Shown: positions 9,345-18,678 of the stretch, in pieces
Layout of the letters: each line of letters opens with the position of its first letter
Numbering within the stretch: position 1 is the stretch's first letter
Source: JAKQDH01 sp029558835
Lineage (GTDB): Bacteria > Planctomycetota > Phycisphaerae > UBA1845
DNA: 64,000 nt
Direction: 5' to 3'
Assembly (NCBI GenBank): GCA_035356615.1
Contig: DAOQSN010000005.1
Coordinates: 1-64,000, forward strand
Translations under genes and position numbers: made by a program
Notes under the pieces: model-generated
The model's input: the letters and a program-made list of their open reading frames with translations, nothing else
The model's database searches: none
What the model was told of the DNA's origin: nothing

Positions 9345-9515
9345 ATGCACCTCCACATCCTCGTCCACCGCCGCCGCAAGAAGCCCTACGTCTACGGCCT
9401 CCTGCGCGACAGCATCCGCCGTAACGGGAAGGTCCGCCATCGCACCCGCAAACGGGTGACCGGGCTGACCCGCCCGCCACTGGAGGCCCTGTGCGAGTTC
9501 CTGCAACGCGGCTGA
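9345..9515 (+). pseudogene. Remnant of an IS1634-like transposase N-terminus
   Basis: The 56-codon frame (MHLHILVHRRRKKPYVYGLL...) has the layout of the N-terminal region of IS1634/IS4-type transposases. These open with a basic segment, a Tyr-x-Tyr/Leu strand, an NGKxRHR segment and a short helix rich in Leu. Full-length enzymes exceed 400 residues; here a stop codon ends the frame before any DDE catalytic domain, and no continuation was found downstream. No terminal inverted repeats or target duplication were recognised. It is most likely a mobile element fragment in the repeat island. A free-standing small basic protein is the alternative. Confidence 0.45.
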
Positions 9516-9555
9516 CCGGCGCTTTCACGCAGGCGAGGGACCGATCGTTGCCCGA

Positions 9556-9690
9556 CGGTCGGCTGGTGCGCTTGTGACGCTGCAGACGGGATCGCAAGGC
9601 TTCGCTCGTCGGCTCGCCAAGAGACGTGAACCGGTCGGGCATGGGGCACGGTACCGCCTCGTCGGGCGTGTCTCAAAGGAATCGGGTGCC
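9556..9690 (-). repeat. Dispersed GRDARAT-type repeat, copy 3 (partial, inverted)
   Basis: Read on the minus strand, this segment (including GGCGAGCCGACGAGCGAAGC and TTGCGATCCCGTCTGCAGCG) matches the start of the repeat at 6510-6800. The copy stops before the hairpin part of the element, so it is truncated. It abuts the transposase-like remnant. Confidence 0.7.
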
Positions 9691-9727
9691 CCCGTATTGC
9701 CGCTTGCACCTCGCACGGTGCGTGCCC

Positions 9728-9756
9728 TTGATTTACGCCGGGCCTCGCAGTATCCT
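9728..9756 (+). promoter_or_regulatory. Candidate promoter of the small lipoprotein gene
   Basis: TTGATT (9728-9733) and TATCCT (9751-9756) are separated by 17 bases, about 100 bases upstream of the ATG at 9854. Confidence 0.45.
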
Positions 9757-9853
9757 GTTGTCTGTGCCAGCTTACACAAACGTGCGAGCATCCGCGGCCT
9801 CTTGGGCCGTAGCAGCAGGGCGCGCGACCAGACGAGATTGTCTTCTGACTCCA

Positions 9854-10363
9854 ATGAGAACCGCGTGCCATGTCGCCGTCAAGTTCACGATGCGGTCCCT
9901 GGGCGCTGCCAGTGGGGCGCTAGCGATCGGTGTGATACTGAGCATCGGCGGCTGCGGCGCGACTCTGCTGCCGTCGGAATCCGGGGTTGATCTATCGGTC
10001 ATCAACGAGACGAACCTGTTTGGGGCGCTGACCTACGAGCTTACGACTCCAGGCCGTGCCGAGCCAGCGCGGTTCTCGCTCGCCTTTGCCTCCAAAGGCA
10101 ACCAACCGTGGGCGGCCGGATTCGATCGGGTCACGCTCTGGGACTTAGCTGAGGGCGACCAGATTGCCCTCGTGTCTGTCGCATTTGAACAGCCGACGGC
10201 CGGCGTCCCCGGGCCCAGCGGCGCGCCTGGTCCATCGTTTGAGCTGCCGGACACGCCAGGCAAAGTCCTGGTGCGGGGCGAGGATTTCGATTCCGGGGAT
10301 ACGGTCGTCGTGACGGTTTACGAGGACCACATCGTCGTCAACGTCGAGCACGAGGGGTCCTAA
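9854..10363 (+). CDS. Small lipoprotein with collagen-like linker (intact paralogue)
   Basis: The 169-aa product has an N-terminus ending LSIGGCGAT, a lipobox with lipidation at Cys. The ATG at 9854 was chosen; one at 9890 is possible, and neither has a clear ribosome-binding site. The mature domain of about 130 residues looks like an all-beta fold (VDLSVINETN...LTYELTTPGR...VTLWDLAEGDQIALVSVAF...VVVTVYEDHIVVNV). A short Gly-Pro-rich stretch (GVPGPSGAPGPS) interrupts it. No known family was recognised. Its only relative in the window is the broken gene at 8523-8978 on the opposite strand, so the two form a divergent duplicated pair flanking the transposase remnant. Confidence 0.7.
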   Translation: MRTACHVAVKFTMRSLGAASGALAIGVILSIGGCGATLLPSESGVDLSVINETNLFGALTYELTTPGRAEPARFSLAFASKGNQPWAAGFDRVTLWDLAEGDQIALVSVAFEQPTAGVPGPSGAPGPSFELPDTPGKVLVRGEDFDSGDTVVVTVYEDHIVVNVEHEGS

Positions 10364-10489
10364 CTTGGTGAGTGCTGCGGTAGACGCAACCTGAGGGTGC
10401 GAGGGCTTCACCTGCGTTGGCGGCTATCCTAATGCGTTTCCTGTCCGCGGATTCAGGGGACACCATACCTGATTCTCTGGCGGGCACTC

Positions 10490-10790
10490 GACGGGGCGGT
10501 ACGAATCGACAGTGGGCGGCAAGCGAACGTCGCTCGGGGAGCCGACCGGCGCAGCGTTGCGATCGCGCCTCGGGCTTCATGAGCGTGCAGCGCGGGCTTT
10601 GCCCGCAACCCGAACTGTGGCACGGGCGTCTCGCCCGTGGGTCCACCGGCGACACGGCCGCGCCACGGAATCTCCGCCGGCCGTGAGGAAGCCGAGCGTT
10701 TGCAGTACGGGGCGACCGCGGCCGAACGATGACTCCCTCGCACGCCCGCAAGCGGCGGTCAACCGCGTCCTGGCCCCGCGCCGACCGGCC
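10490..10790 (+). repeat. Dispersed GRDARAT-type repeat, copy 2
   Basis: This is a direct, roughly 80 percent identical copy (by eye) of the element at 6510-6800. It includes the same hairpin CACGGGCG/CGCCCGTG at 10621-10639 and the shared segment TTTGCAGTACGGGGCGACCG. It has no conserved coding frame. Confidence 0.75.
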
Positions 10791-10845
10791 CGCAAGAGCC
10801 CGCAACACAACCCCCCTCCTTTGTCCAGGGAGGCTCCGGGGGAGC

Positions 10846-10941
10846 GTCGGATCCCCGCAGCATTCCCCCCTCACCGTGCGGCCGTGAACGTGCGCGGGTC
10901 GCGCCGGGAGGGTCGGATCCCCGCAGCATTTCCCCCTCACC
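10846..10941. repeat. Pair of 30-bp direct repeats
   Basis: Two 30-base units (10846-10875 and 10912-10941) differ at one position. Both start GTCGGATCCCCGCAGCATT and end CCCCCTCACC. They are separated by 36 bases in a gene-free stretch. Confidence 0.7.
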
Positions 10942-10950
10942 CTCACCCTG

Positions 10951-10975
10951 CCCTCTCCCCCGGGGAGGAGAGGGG
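10951..10975. repeat. CCCTCTCC palindrome
   Basis: CCCTCTCC (10951-10958) pairs with GGAGAGGG (10967-10974), an 8-bp stem with an 8-base loop. It belongs to the same family as the palindromes at 6159-6264. Confidence 0.6.
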
Positions 10976-11146
10976 TTCTGTTAGCTGCCGTGGGTCGAGG
11001 AAGCTGGCAGGATGGCCCCCGAATGCCATACCGGTTTGATGTGTCCCGATTGATGCCCGCCTATCACCGCACTGGTATGATGCCCGCCGATTGATGGTGT
11101 TCCCGGATTAGAGGGAAGAGAGGATGAGAGGGGAGTGCCCTCGGGC

Positions 11147-11167
11147 CCAGGGTCTCGAAGACCCTGG
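11147..11167. repeat. Perfect 9-bp hairpin
   Basis: CCAGGGTCT and AGACCCTGG form a perfect 9-bp stem around a CGA loop, 157 bases before the next gene. No T-tract follows, so terminator function is uncertain. Nothing else was recognised between 10976 and 11323. Confidence 0.55.
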
Positions 11168-11323
11168 CAACCCGCGCTTTCCCTCTGGGCAGCAGACGAG
11201 GCGCACACACCACCCCCGCAGACGCTCGTCCTACGCCCGCATTGGTCGCGGCGGCCGGTTTGCGGGGCGGAGCAACAGAGGGAATAGGCAGGGTGTCCCC
11301 CGTTTCCCGGAGAAGCAGAGGCA

Positions 11324-12187
11324 ATGAGTATGGCATCCCCCGTTTCGGGCCAGCCAAGCGAGCATGCCGGGAGCGACAGTGAGCGGCCGCGGGGTCTCTC
11401 CACGGAGGACGGGGGAGACGAGGGTGTGCCGCGCTGTCCGGAGTGCGACTACATCCTGATCGGGCTGCCGGGGAATCGGTGTCCGGAGTGCGGGGGGGCG
11501 TTTGATTGGGAGGCGGTGCTGGCGGTGGCACGCAGGCCGAGGCTGCCGATTGAAGCGTCGCGCGGGTGGGGGAGGCTGCGCGGCGCGCTGGGCACGTGGC
11601 TGCTCGTCCTGTTTCGCCCGCGTACGTTCGCGCTGCGGCTGACGGAGAAGTCATCCACGGGCCTGGCCACGGCGTTCGCGGCCGGGTGCGTTTTGATCGG
11701 GCTCGGGGGGTTCCTGGCGGTTTTCGGCGAGGGAGACGCGCTCCAGCTCCTGCTGGCCTGGCCGGTCGGCATCTGGGTCCACGTCGAGTGTCAGTCGGTC
11801 TTGTTCTTCCTGCTGGACTTGCGCTGGAGCAACCGGCTGCGCCGCTGGCTGCTCTGGCGAAAGGTGAGCCTGTACACGACGGCTTTCGTCGCGCTGGAGT
11901 GGGTGACCGGGCCGCCGCTGCTGAACGGGTATCGGGATGCGTGGAACTTCGCGTGGATTCTCGATCCGGACTCGTGGCACCTGCCGCGGCGCTGGTGGCC
12001 TTTCGCGAGCGGTGACCTCCCTGGGTTGCTGCTGACGGTCATGTACTACTGGTGGCTGGTCGTGCTGCTGGTGGTGGTGGGGCGTCACCTGCGGCGCAAG
12101 TGGCTGCTGCCCGTGGTGCTCGTTGTAGTGCCGGTCATCTCGGTGGCGGCCTGCCGGATCGGTGCCGAGGTGTATCAGCTTTTCTGA
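11324..12187 (+). CDS. Zinc-ribbon multi-pass membrane protein
   Basis: The 287-aa product has an N-terminal cytoplasmic segment with a four-cysteine ribbon (CPEC at 38-41 and CPEC at 53-56), followed by several hydrophobic helices. The best are around residues 112-133, 138-165, 232-255 and 262-283. The layout, a CPECxYxLxGLPxxRCPECG ribbon followed by membrane helices, recurs in many uncharacterised planctomycete proteins. The function is unknown; a membrane sensor or assembly role is possible. The ATG at 11324 has GGAG about ten bases upstream. The gene is convergent with the C92-like protease gene; the 248 bases between them contain no gene. Confidence 0.75.
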   Translation: MSMASPVSGQPSEHAGSDSERPRGLSTEDGGDEGVPRCPECDYILIGLPGNRCPECGGAFDWEAVLAVARRPRLPIEASRGWGRLRGALGTWLLVLFRPRTFALRLTEKSSTGLATAFAAGCVLIGLGGFLAVFGEGDALQLLLAWPVGIWVHVECQSVLFFLLDLRWSNRLRRWLLWRKVSLYTTAFVALEWVTGPPLLNGYRDAWNFAWILDPDSWHLPRRWWPFASGDLPGLLLTVMYYWWLVVLLVVVGRHLRRKWLLPVVLVVVPVISVAACRIGAEVYQLF

Positions 12188-12435
12188 AGGGCTCGCCACG
12201 TCGGAGGGATGCGACGGTGAACCCGCGCGGCCAGGGGCCGCCGGCGCTGACATCCGTCTGCTTTCTTGCGGTCGCGGTGCGGAGCAGGGCGGCCGCGCGG
12301 CACACGGTGGAACGGCTGCGGCGTTGGACAGCCCGTGGCCCAATGAAGGAGGGGACCGGCGCCGAGCCGAAGGCTCCTCGTGAGGCTTCGAGACGCCTCC
12401 CGCCCAACGCCCGTCCCCTCTTGTTCGACCCGCCG

Positions 12436-13434
12436 CTACGGCAGAATCTGAGGCTCAGGCGCTGACGAAGGAGGATCGGCCGTTGGGGGTGTCATGAACC
12501 CGCCGTCATCCTCGGGCGCCTCTGACCCGAGTGTCGGGGCGTCCCCTTCCCCCGGTGGCCAACCGATCCCGCCGAGCACCGCGTCCACCCACACGGGCAG
12601 CGGCTGCGACCATGGTCCGGGTCCGTTGTTGTCCTTGCAACGCACGCGGACGTAGTGCCATCCCAGGGTCTTCCAGGTGTGGAAGCGGCTGTGCGTCGAC
12701 CCGGACGAGCACGGACCGATCCACCACTCCACCCTGAGGCCATCGTCCCAATCCCATTCGTAGTACACATCGTTGCACTGGGGGTCGCTGCACGCGGTTG
12801 TGTATTCGCGGGTCTCGAGCCTGACGCAGTACTGCATGCCCGCCGGACGGCGCGGCGCCAGAGGCAACTCCCCGGCGTACATCTGAACACCGTCGCCCGC
12901 GGCGATGTCGCACGGGTAGACGGCCAATCCGCCGTCACTGTCCAAGTCGAAGCCCACGCTCAGGTAGGCCGCCCAGACCAGTTCCGAGCAATACCACATC
13001 AGCGAATCCGGGCTGGGGTTCTTGGGGATCGGAATGGGCTGGTACGGTTTTCCCACCTGTCCCAGTGCGAACTCCACCGCGTCCTCACGATCGCTCTGCG
13101 TGGCACCCATGACGTAGCCGAAGGTGATGTCGGTAGCCCAGGTGAAGTAGACGTTGTAGTTCGCCACCCAGACGCCTTCATCCGGCACGGCCTCCACGAA
13201 CTGGCTGTTGCCGATGTACATGGCTACATGGTCCCAGCCGTCCAGCGAGTGGAGCCCGGAGTTTCTGCACTCGCAGAACAACAGGTCGCCCACGCGCACG
13301 TTCGACGGAACGACGTGCGAGGGCGTGCCGGGCACCGAGCCGGCCGGCGCAGCCGTCGTGCCCGCGAGAGCTAAGACAGCCCAGAGTAACAACAGCAGGT
13401 GCGGTCCTCGGATGCTAGGGGGAGATAGGAACAT
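12436..13434 (-). CDS. Secreted permuted papain-like (YiiX/C92-type) hydrolase
   Basis: The 332-aa product starts at an ATG with AAGGAGA upstream and has a signal peptide (hydrophobic to about residue 29, ending TTAAPAG). Residues 45-165 fit a circularly permuted NlpC/P60-like fold. It starts with VRVGDLLFCECR, then His69 in WDHVAMYIG precedes Cys149 in WYCSELVWAA, the reverse of the papain order and diagnostic of the YaeF/YiiX (C92) group. Family members are thought to be amidases or lipid-processing thiol hydrolases. Residues 215-275 look like a beta-sandwich (PKD/FnIII-like) domain with several Cys, and the tail is rich in Pro, Asp and Glu. An extracellular wall or lipid substrate is inferred. 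Confidence 0.75.
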   Translation of the reverse strand: MFLSPPSIRGPHLLLLLWAVLALAGTTAAPAGSVPGTPSHVVPSNVRVGDLLFCECRNSGLHSLDGWDHVAMYIGNSQFVEAVPDEGVWVANYNVYFTWATDITFGYVMGATQSDREDAVEFALGQVGKPYQPIPIPKNPSPDSLMWYCSELVWAAYLSVGFDLDSDGGLAVYPCDIAAGDGVQMYAGELPLAPRRPAGMQYCVRLETREYTTACSDPQCNDVYYEWDWDDGLRVEWWIGPCSSGSTHSRFHTWKTLGWHYVRVRCKDNNGPGPWSQPLPVWVDAVLGGIGWPPGEGDAPTLGSEAPEDDGGFMTPPTADPPSSAPEPQILP

Positions 13435-14172
13435 CGGAGGTTCTCCTTAGTGGCCCTGGGTTCGTATGGGGCCCATCCGCTCGGGCCGTAGAGCGGGGCC
13501 CTGTGCACCTCTTGGGACGTGCGCCAACTTGCGGTTCGGTTGGCCACCGAGTCGCGCGGCGCGATTCCGTCGCTCGCATCATCCATTAGACGCCCGAACG
13601 GCCATGTTCTTACGCGCGTCCGTCGTTTTCTTCTCTTTTCTTCCCAGTGTCCTCGGGGCGCTGGCCGGACGCGCACCTATGCTCCGCGGGGGCCCCCTTT
13701 GGGTGGGGGCGGCCAGCGGGCGGAGACGGCACGCCTTGGGCGCGGGCTCTGCACCTCATTCTGCCTTGGTTCTGCGCGGGGCATGGCAGTACTCGTGCTC
13801 CTCGAGAGGCCTTGCCGGAGCGAGTCCCCCCTTCGTTTACGAGACCCCTCACTCGGCTTCGGCGGGAACTTCCGTAGCTTCCCACGCCTGACCGGGTGTT
13901 CCCGGTGCCCGACCGGGCGATTCCCGCACCTGATGGGCGGCCGCTTCAGGGCCCTGCCGTCCGGTGCGGACCACGGCGTGCCCTCACAAAGACAAGCGTG
14001 GGCAGCGAGCCGGACTCACGTGGATTCCGTCAGGAATCAGGAGATCGTCACCAGCCGCGCGACGTTCGGTCCGTAAGGCATGCGGATAAGAGAAGGTGGC
14101 GGGGTCGGGCTTGGTGCCGGTCGGACCGGCCTGGCATCGGCGACGTTGCCCAGGCAATGGCGAGGTGCACAC
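13435..14172. other. Intergenic region, no gene recognised
   Basis: This 738-base stretch holds the leader of the C92-like gene at its left end and the 3' side of the coiled-coil membrane protein gene at its right end. Frames on both strands are Arg/Pro/Gly-rich without start signals or family resemblance. No RNase P, tmRNA or SRP RNA signature was found on reading it. Confidence 0.55.
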
Positions 14173-16032
14173 CTACTGTCGCTCGGCCAGCCGCAGCAGC
14201 AGCAGGTACGCCAGCACCAGCGCGCCCAGCCCGGCACCTGCGCCGATGCCGAGCCGTTGCGGCAGGTTCACCGAGGCTCCCATCACCCCGCACGAGGCGA
14301 GTTCCAGCCTCCCCTCGGTGGAGGCGGTCCGGGCGGCCGCGAGTCGGTCCAGTTCCGAGTCCGTGGTACTGAGGTTCTGCTGCATCAGGTCGATGCGGGA
14401 GGCGGCTAGTTCGGCGTCGAGCCAACTGCGCAGGAAGTCCTCGGTCAAGTCCGTCGTCAGATTGAGTTGGTCCTGCAAGGAGAGGATGGTGGCCACGGTG
14501 GCGTCCGCGGCCGTCCGGGTGGCCTCGATGGTCCGCTGATACTCGGCAATCTGCTCGTTACGCCGGCGGCGGGCGTCTTCGACGGCGACGGTTCGTAGCT
14601 GGTCGTCGATCTCGCGGAGACGGGCTTTGGTGCGCCGATGCAACCCCCGAGCGCCACGCAAGGCGGCATCGAGGCGGAAGCTGCCCCGGGCGTCGAGCGC
14701 GCCGGCCGCGAACTCGAAACGATGGTGGGCCGTCTGCACCACCTGGAACGCCCGCAGGAGGTCCGAGTGCAGCACGTGGTACCGGGCCGTGTCCCCCGTG
14801 CCTTCACCCAGCGCGTCGGTCACCTGCCGCAGCGTGGACAGTTGCCCGGCCGCCTGGAAGAGAAAATCGGCCACGAGGCTCCGCAGACGCTCGTGGATGT
14901 CGAGTACCACCGGACTGTCAGGGTCCACGGTGGCATCCGCGAGGTGCGCGAACTCGTCTGCCCAGGCTACGGCGAACCCCGCGCGCGTGGACAGGTAGCT
15001 GGTGGCCGCCTCGACGTACTGCGTGACCTGCTGCTGGGCCGTAGCGTCGGAAAGCCAGGCGCAATCAGCCTTGGTGACTTCGGCGAGTTGCTCGGCCGCG
15101 TCCGCCAGGGCGTCGAAGGGGGGTGCCACCTGCTCGCGAACACGCAGCAGTTCACGCTGTACGAGCGTGAGTTGCACGGTCAGCTCCTTCAGGTCCTGCT
15201 GGAGCGCCTGATCACCCTCCAAGGCGCTCAGGCGCTGTTGGGTTGAGACCAGACCGTCGGTGGGAATGCCCTGCCCGCGCACGCGTGCGAGACCCTCGGA
15301 GGCCTCGATAAGGTTCTCGCGCAGCCGGGCGAACTCAGCGCGTGCTTCCTGCCACTGGGTCAGCAGCGCCGCCCGGTCGGCCCGCGGGTCGCTGGCGGGA
15401 ACCTGGGTGAGCGCGGCCTGCAGTTCCTTCTCGGCCTGCTCAAGGGCCGCGCTCAACCGTGTCCTCCGATCCGCCAAGATGTCCTCGGCCGCCGTCGGTG
15501 TGTTACGCAGTCTCTCCCTTTCGCTGTCGAGATGGGAGAGGAAGCCCTCCGCGACCGAACGGACACGCTGGAGCCCGACTCGCGTGCTGCCGGCCAGCAG
15601 GCACAGACGCAGGTGGCCAGCCTCGGGGACATCCACGAACCAGGCTGGCATCTGCGCCGCCGAGGCATGGTCCGCGGTCAGCCGATATGCGGTGTAATCC
15701 AGCAATGCCCGGCGGTACTCGTCCGTCGGGTCGGATGACGCGCTACCTGCAACGCGAAGGGTGGCGGCACATGGATATCGGGCAGGAATCGCCAACGCGA
15801 CGATGAGGCCGAGGGCAGTGCCGACCGCTCCCGCAAGCGCGAGGCGGCGCCGCCCGGTAGCGGCTGCTCGGGCCAACGCCCCGGCCACGGTTGAGGGGCT
15901 GGGCGCACGCCGGTCGTCCAGCGTTGCCCCGCTGCCGCGGGGGTGGCCGGGAACCGCCGAATGCACCTTCAAGGGCAGCACCGGCAGGCTCTGGGGTCCG
16001 ACGTGGCGTGGTTCACTACCGCGCTCCACCAT
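14173..16032 (-). CDS. Wzz/PCP-like coiled-coil inner-membrane protein
   Basis: The 619-aa product (ATG at 16032; a GTG at 16071 would add 13 residues) has a transmembrane helix at about 64-83 and a second at the very C-terminus. Between them lie about 500 residues of predicted periplasmic coiled coil rich in Arg, Glu, Gln, Ala and Leu. This two-helix plus long coiled-coil topology is that of polysaccharide co-polymerases (Wzz/GumC type), which control chain length or couple export. No kinase (Walker) domain is fused, and no polysaccharide synthesis genes are adjacent. The assignment therefore rests on topology and the RYPCAATLRV segment after helix 1. Confidence 0.6.
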   Translation of the reverse strand: MVERGSEPRHVGPQSLPVLPLKVHSAVPGHPRGSGATLDDRRAPSPSTVAGALARAAATGRRRLALAGAVGTALGLIVALAIPARYPCAATLRVAGSASSDPTDEYRRALLDYTAYRLTADHASAAQMPAWFVDVPEAGHLRLCLLAGSTRVGLQRVRSVAEGFLSHLDSERERLRNTPTAAEDILADRRTRLSAALEQAEKELQAALTQVPASDPRADRAALLTQWQEARAEFARLRENLIEASEGLARVRGQGIPTDGLVSTQQRLSALEGDQALQQDLKELTVQLTLVQRELLRVREQVAPPFDALADAAEQLAEVTKADCAWLSDATAQQQVTQYVEAATSYLSTRAGFAVAWADEFAHLADATVDPDSPVVLDIHERLRSLVADFLFQAAGQLSTLRQVTDALGEGTGDTARYHVLHSDLLRAFQVVQTAHHRFEFAAGALDARGSFRLDAALRGARGLHRRTKARLREIDDQLRTVAVEDARRRRNEQIAEYQRTIEATRTAADATVATILSLQDQLNLTTDLTEDFLRSWLDAELAASRIDLMQQNLSTTDSELDRLAAARTASTEGRLELASCGVMGASVNLPQRLGIGAGAGLGALVLAYLLLLRLAERQ

Positions 16033-16507
16033 GGTCTCCCGTACCCCCGATAGCCCCAGGCACCCCAACACGCTCGACTGCCTCCAGGCAGGGGGTGGCC
16101 GACTCAGCCGGACACTCGGGCGCGGGGCTTCTCATTGGAAAAGCAGGAGCAATTGCCGCGCCGCGGTGCAGGAGCACAACGACAACGGAGTGCATCCGCT
16201 CTTGCCGCCGCCGTCGACGTGGCTATCGTGCCCGACCGGCTGCTCCGCTGGTGGGGCTGGCGCCACCTCCTCGGCAGGCAGTTACGGGATTATGCCACGT
16301 AAGGGCAGGGCATTTCCACCAGGAAGTAAGGGTAGAGTGGAGTTGAGGAGCTGCGCGCGGGGGCAGGAGCGTGCCGGACGCCCGGCCTCGTTCGACGGGC
16401 CCGGGGGATGTATTGCAGTGTAATACGATATTTTATTGCCGGTCTTTTCATGGTAATCGGGGTGGGAGCGGGGTCATAGAGGGCGTTGGCGGTGAGTATA
16501 TTTCGGT
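16033..16507. other. Intergenic region with an AT-rich island
   Basis: No gene was recognised between the coiled-coil protein start and the tuf promoter. An unusually AT-rich island at about 16408-16450 contains an imperfect palindrome (GTATT...AATAC, 16410-16426) that could be an operator or part of a minus-strand promoter. Confidence 0.4.
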
Positions 16508-16535
16508 TTGACAACGCGCGCGACACCAGTATACT
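16508..16535 (+). promoter_or_regulatory. Strong sigma70-type promoter of the tRNA-Thr/tuf operon
   Basis: A perfect TTGACA (16508-16513) and TATACT (16530-16535) are separated by 16 bases. The predicted start is near 16542, about 180 bases before tRNA-Thr. It is the only strong promoter seen before the first half of the translation cluster. Confidence 0.75.
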
Positions 16536-16719
16536 CGCAAGACTCTAAGCCCTGTCGGAGCGATTCCAGATGGGCAGTAGGGGAAGACTGCACCGTGCGG
16601 CCCGCTTGTAGTGAGGCGGGACGCCTGGGAGAGGAGTTTAGCAGCACGCGTGCCGGCTGTGCACCGAGACGTTGTTCTGCGGTGCATGTCTGTGGCGCAG
16701 GGGCGCGTGCACGAGAGGT

Positions 16720-16792
16720 GCTGCTGTAGCTCAGCCGGTAGAGTGCGTCCTTGGTAAGGACGAGGTCATGGGTTCGATTCCCATCAGCAGCT
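16720..16792 (+). tRNA. tRNA-Thr (GGT anticodon)
   Basis: A complete cloverleaf is visible: acceptor GCTGCTG/CAGCAGC, D arm, anticodon stem CGTCC/GGACG with loop TTGGTAA (anticodon GGT, reading ACC/ACU), T arm ATGGG-TTCGATT-CCCAT. The 3' CCA is not encoded. A threonine tRNA just upstream of tuf is also found in E. coli (thrT-tufB), implying co-transcription. Confidence 0.95.
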
Positions 16793-16984
16793 TGTGGAGG
16801 TGAGGAAGCGCCACCGGGTCATTGAGCAGGGCGCGCTGCGGGGAAAGCAGCGCGGGTCCGGTTGCGGTTGGCGTGGACAGCGGGTGCGGGTATCACCGGA
16901 CAGTAAGCACGGTTGCTTCGATGGTGAGGCAACGGGCGAAGACACCGGCGTTAACGTGGTCTGACGAGTGGAGGATAGTAACGG

Positions 16985-18187
<1,203 letters not shown>

Positions 18188-18248
18188 GACTGCGGCGCGC
18201 AGCACAGACGCCAGGGGTCCCGGCCCGGGCGGGAGGAACGGCAGGAAT

Positions 18249-18416
18249 ATGGCCAAGGCCGCGAAGAGGGAATGGGTGTGGCTCCAGTGCACGGAGTGCG
18301 GTGAGCTCAACTACCGCACCAACGTGAACGTGATGGGCGGCACGCCGAAGCTGCAACTGAAGAAGTTCTGCCCGCGGTCGCGCACGCACACCCTCCACAA
18401 GATCAAGCGGAAATAG
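18249..18416 (+). CDS. rpmG: 50S ribosomal protein L33
   Basis: The 55-aa product (MAKAAKREWVWLQCTECGEL...) matches L33 of the zinc-ribbon type, a small protein near the E site of the large subunit. The first metal pair CTEC is present at 14-17. The second pair, normally CPxC, is CPRS, so only three of four Cys remain. The position between tuf and tRNA-Trp/secE is standard. It ends in KIKRK. Confidence 0.95.
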   Translation: MAKAAKREWVWLQCTECGELNYRTNVNVMGGTPKLQLKKFCPRSRTHTLHKIKRK

Positions 18417-18535
18417 GTTTGACCGGTGGGGAGACGGGGGCGGTGATAGCTTTGCGCCCCGTCCGCCGGGCGGGCACGCGGTGCGTGGGTGGTGCGGGAA
18501 TGACCGGGCGATCGAGGGTCTGAGCGAACGCGGGG

Positions 18536-18608
18536 AGGAGCGTAGCTCAATTGGTAGAGCACCGGTTTCCAAAACCGGCGGTTGGGGGTTCGAGTCCCTC
18601 CGCTCCTG
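18536..18608 (+). tRNA. tRNA-Trp (CCA anticodon)
   Basis: The acceptor stem AGGAGCG/CGCTCCT, anticodon loop TTCCAAA (anticodon CCA) and T arm GGGGG-TTCGAGT-CCCTC are all present. CCA is not encoded. It lies between rpmG and secE, a widely conserved arrangement. Confidence 0.95.
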
Positions 18609-18678
18609 GTGTCCGGTGGTAACCGGAGAGCAGACCGCCTGAGCGGAGCGGGGAGAGGCCGCGACGGGGCGAACGGAA

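Noticed and set aside
10846..10941. A CRISPR-like array
   Set aside because: Only two repeats with a single spacer, no cas genes in the window, and no further units.
18433..18463. Stem GACGGGGGCG/CGCCCCGTC between rpmG and tRNA-Trp as a terminator
   Set aside because: No T-tract follows and GC-rich stems of this size are expected by chance here; the downstream tRNA and secE are probably in the same transcript.
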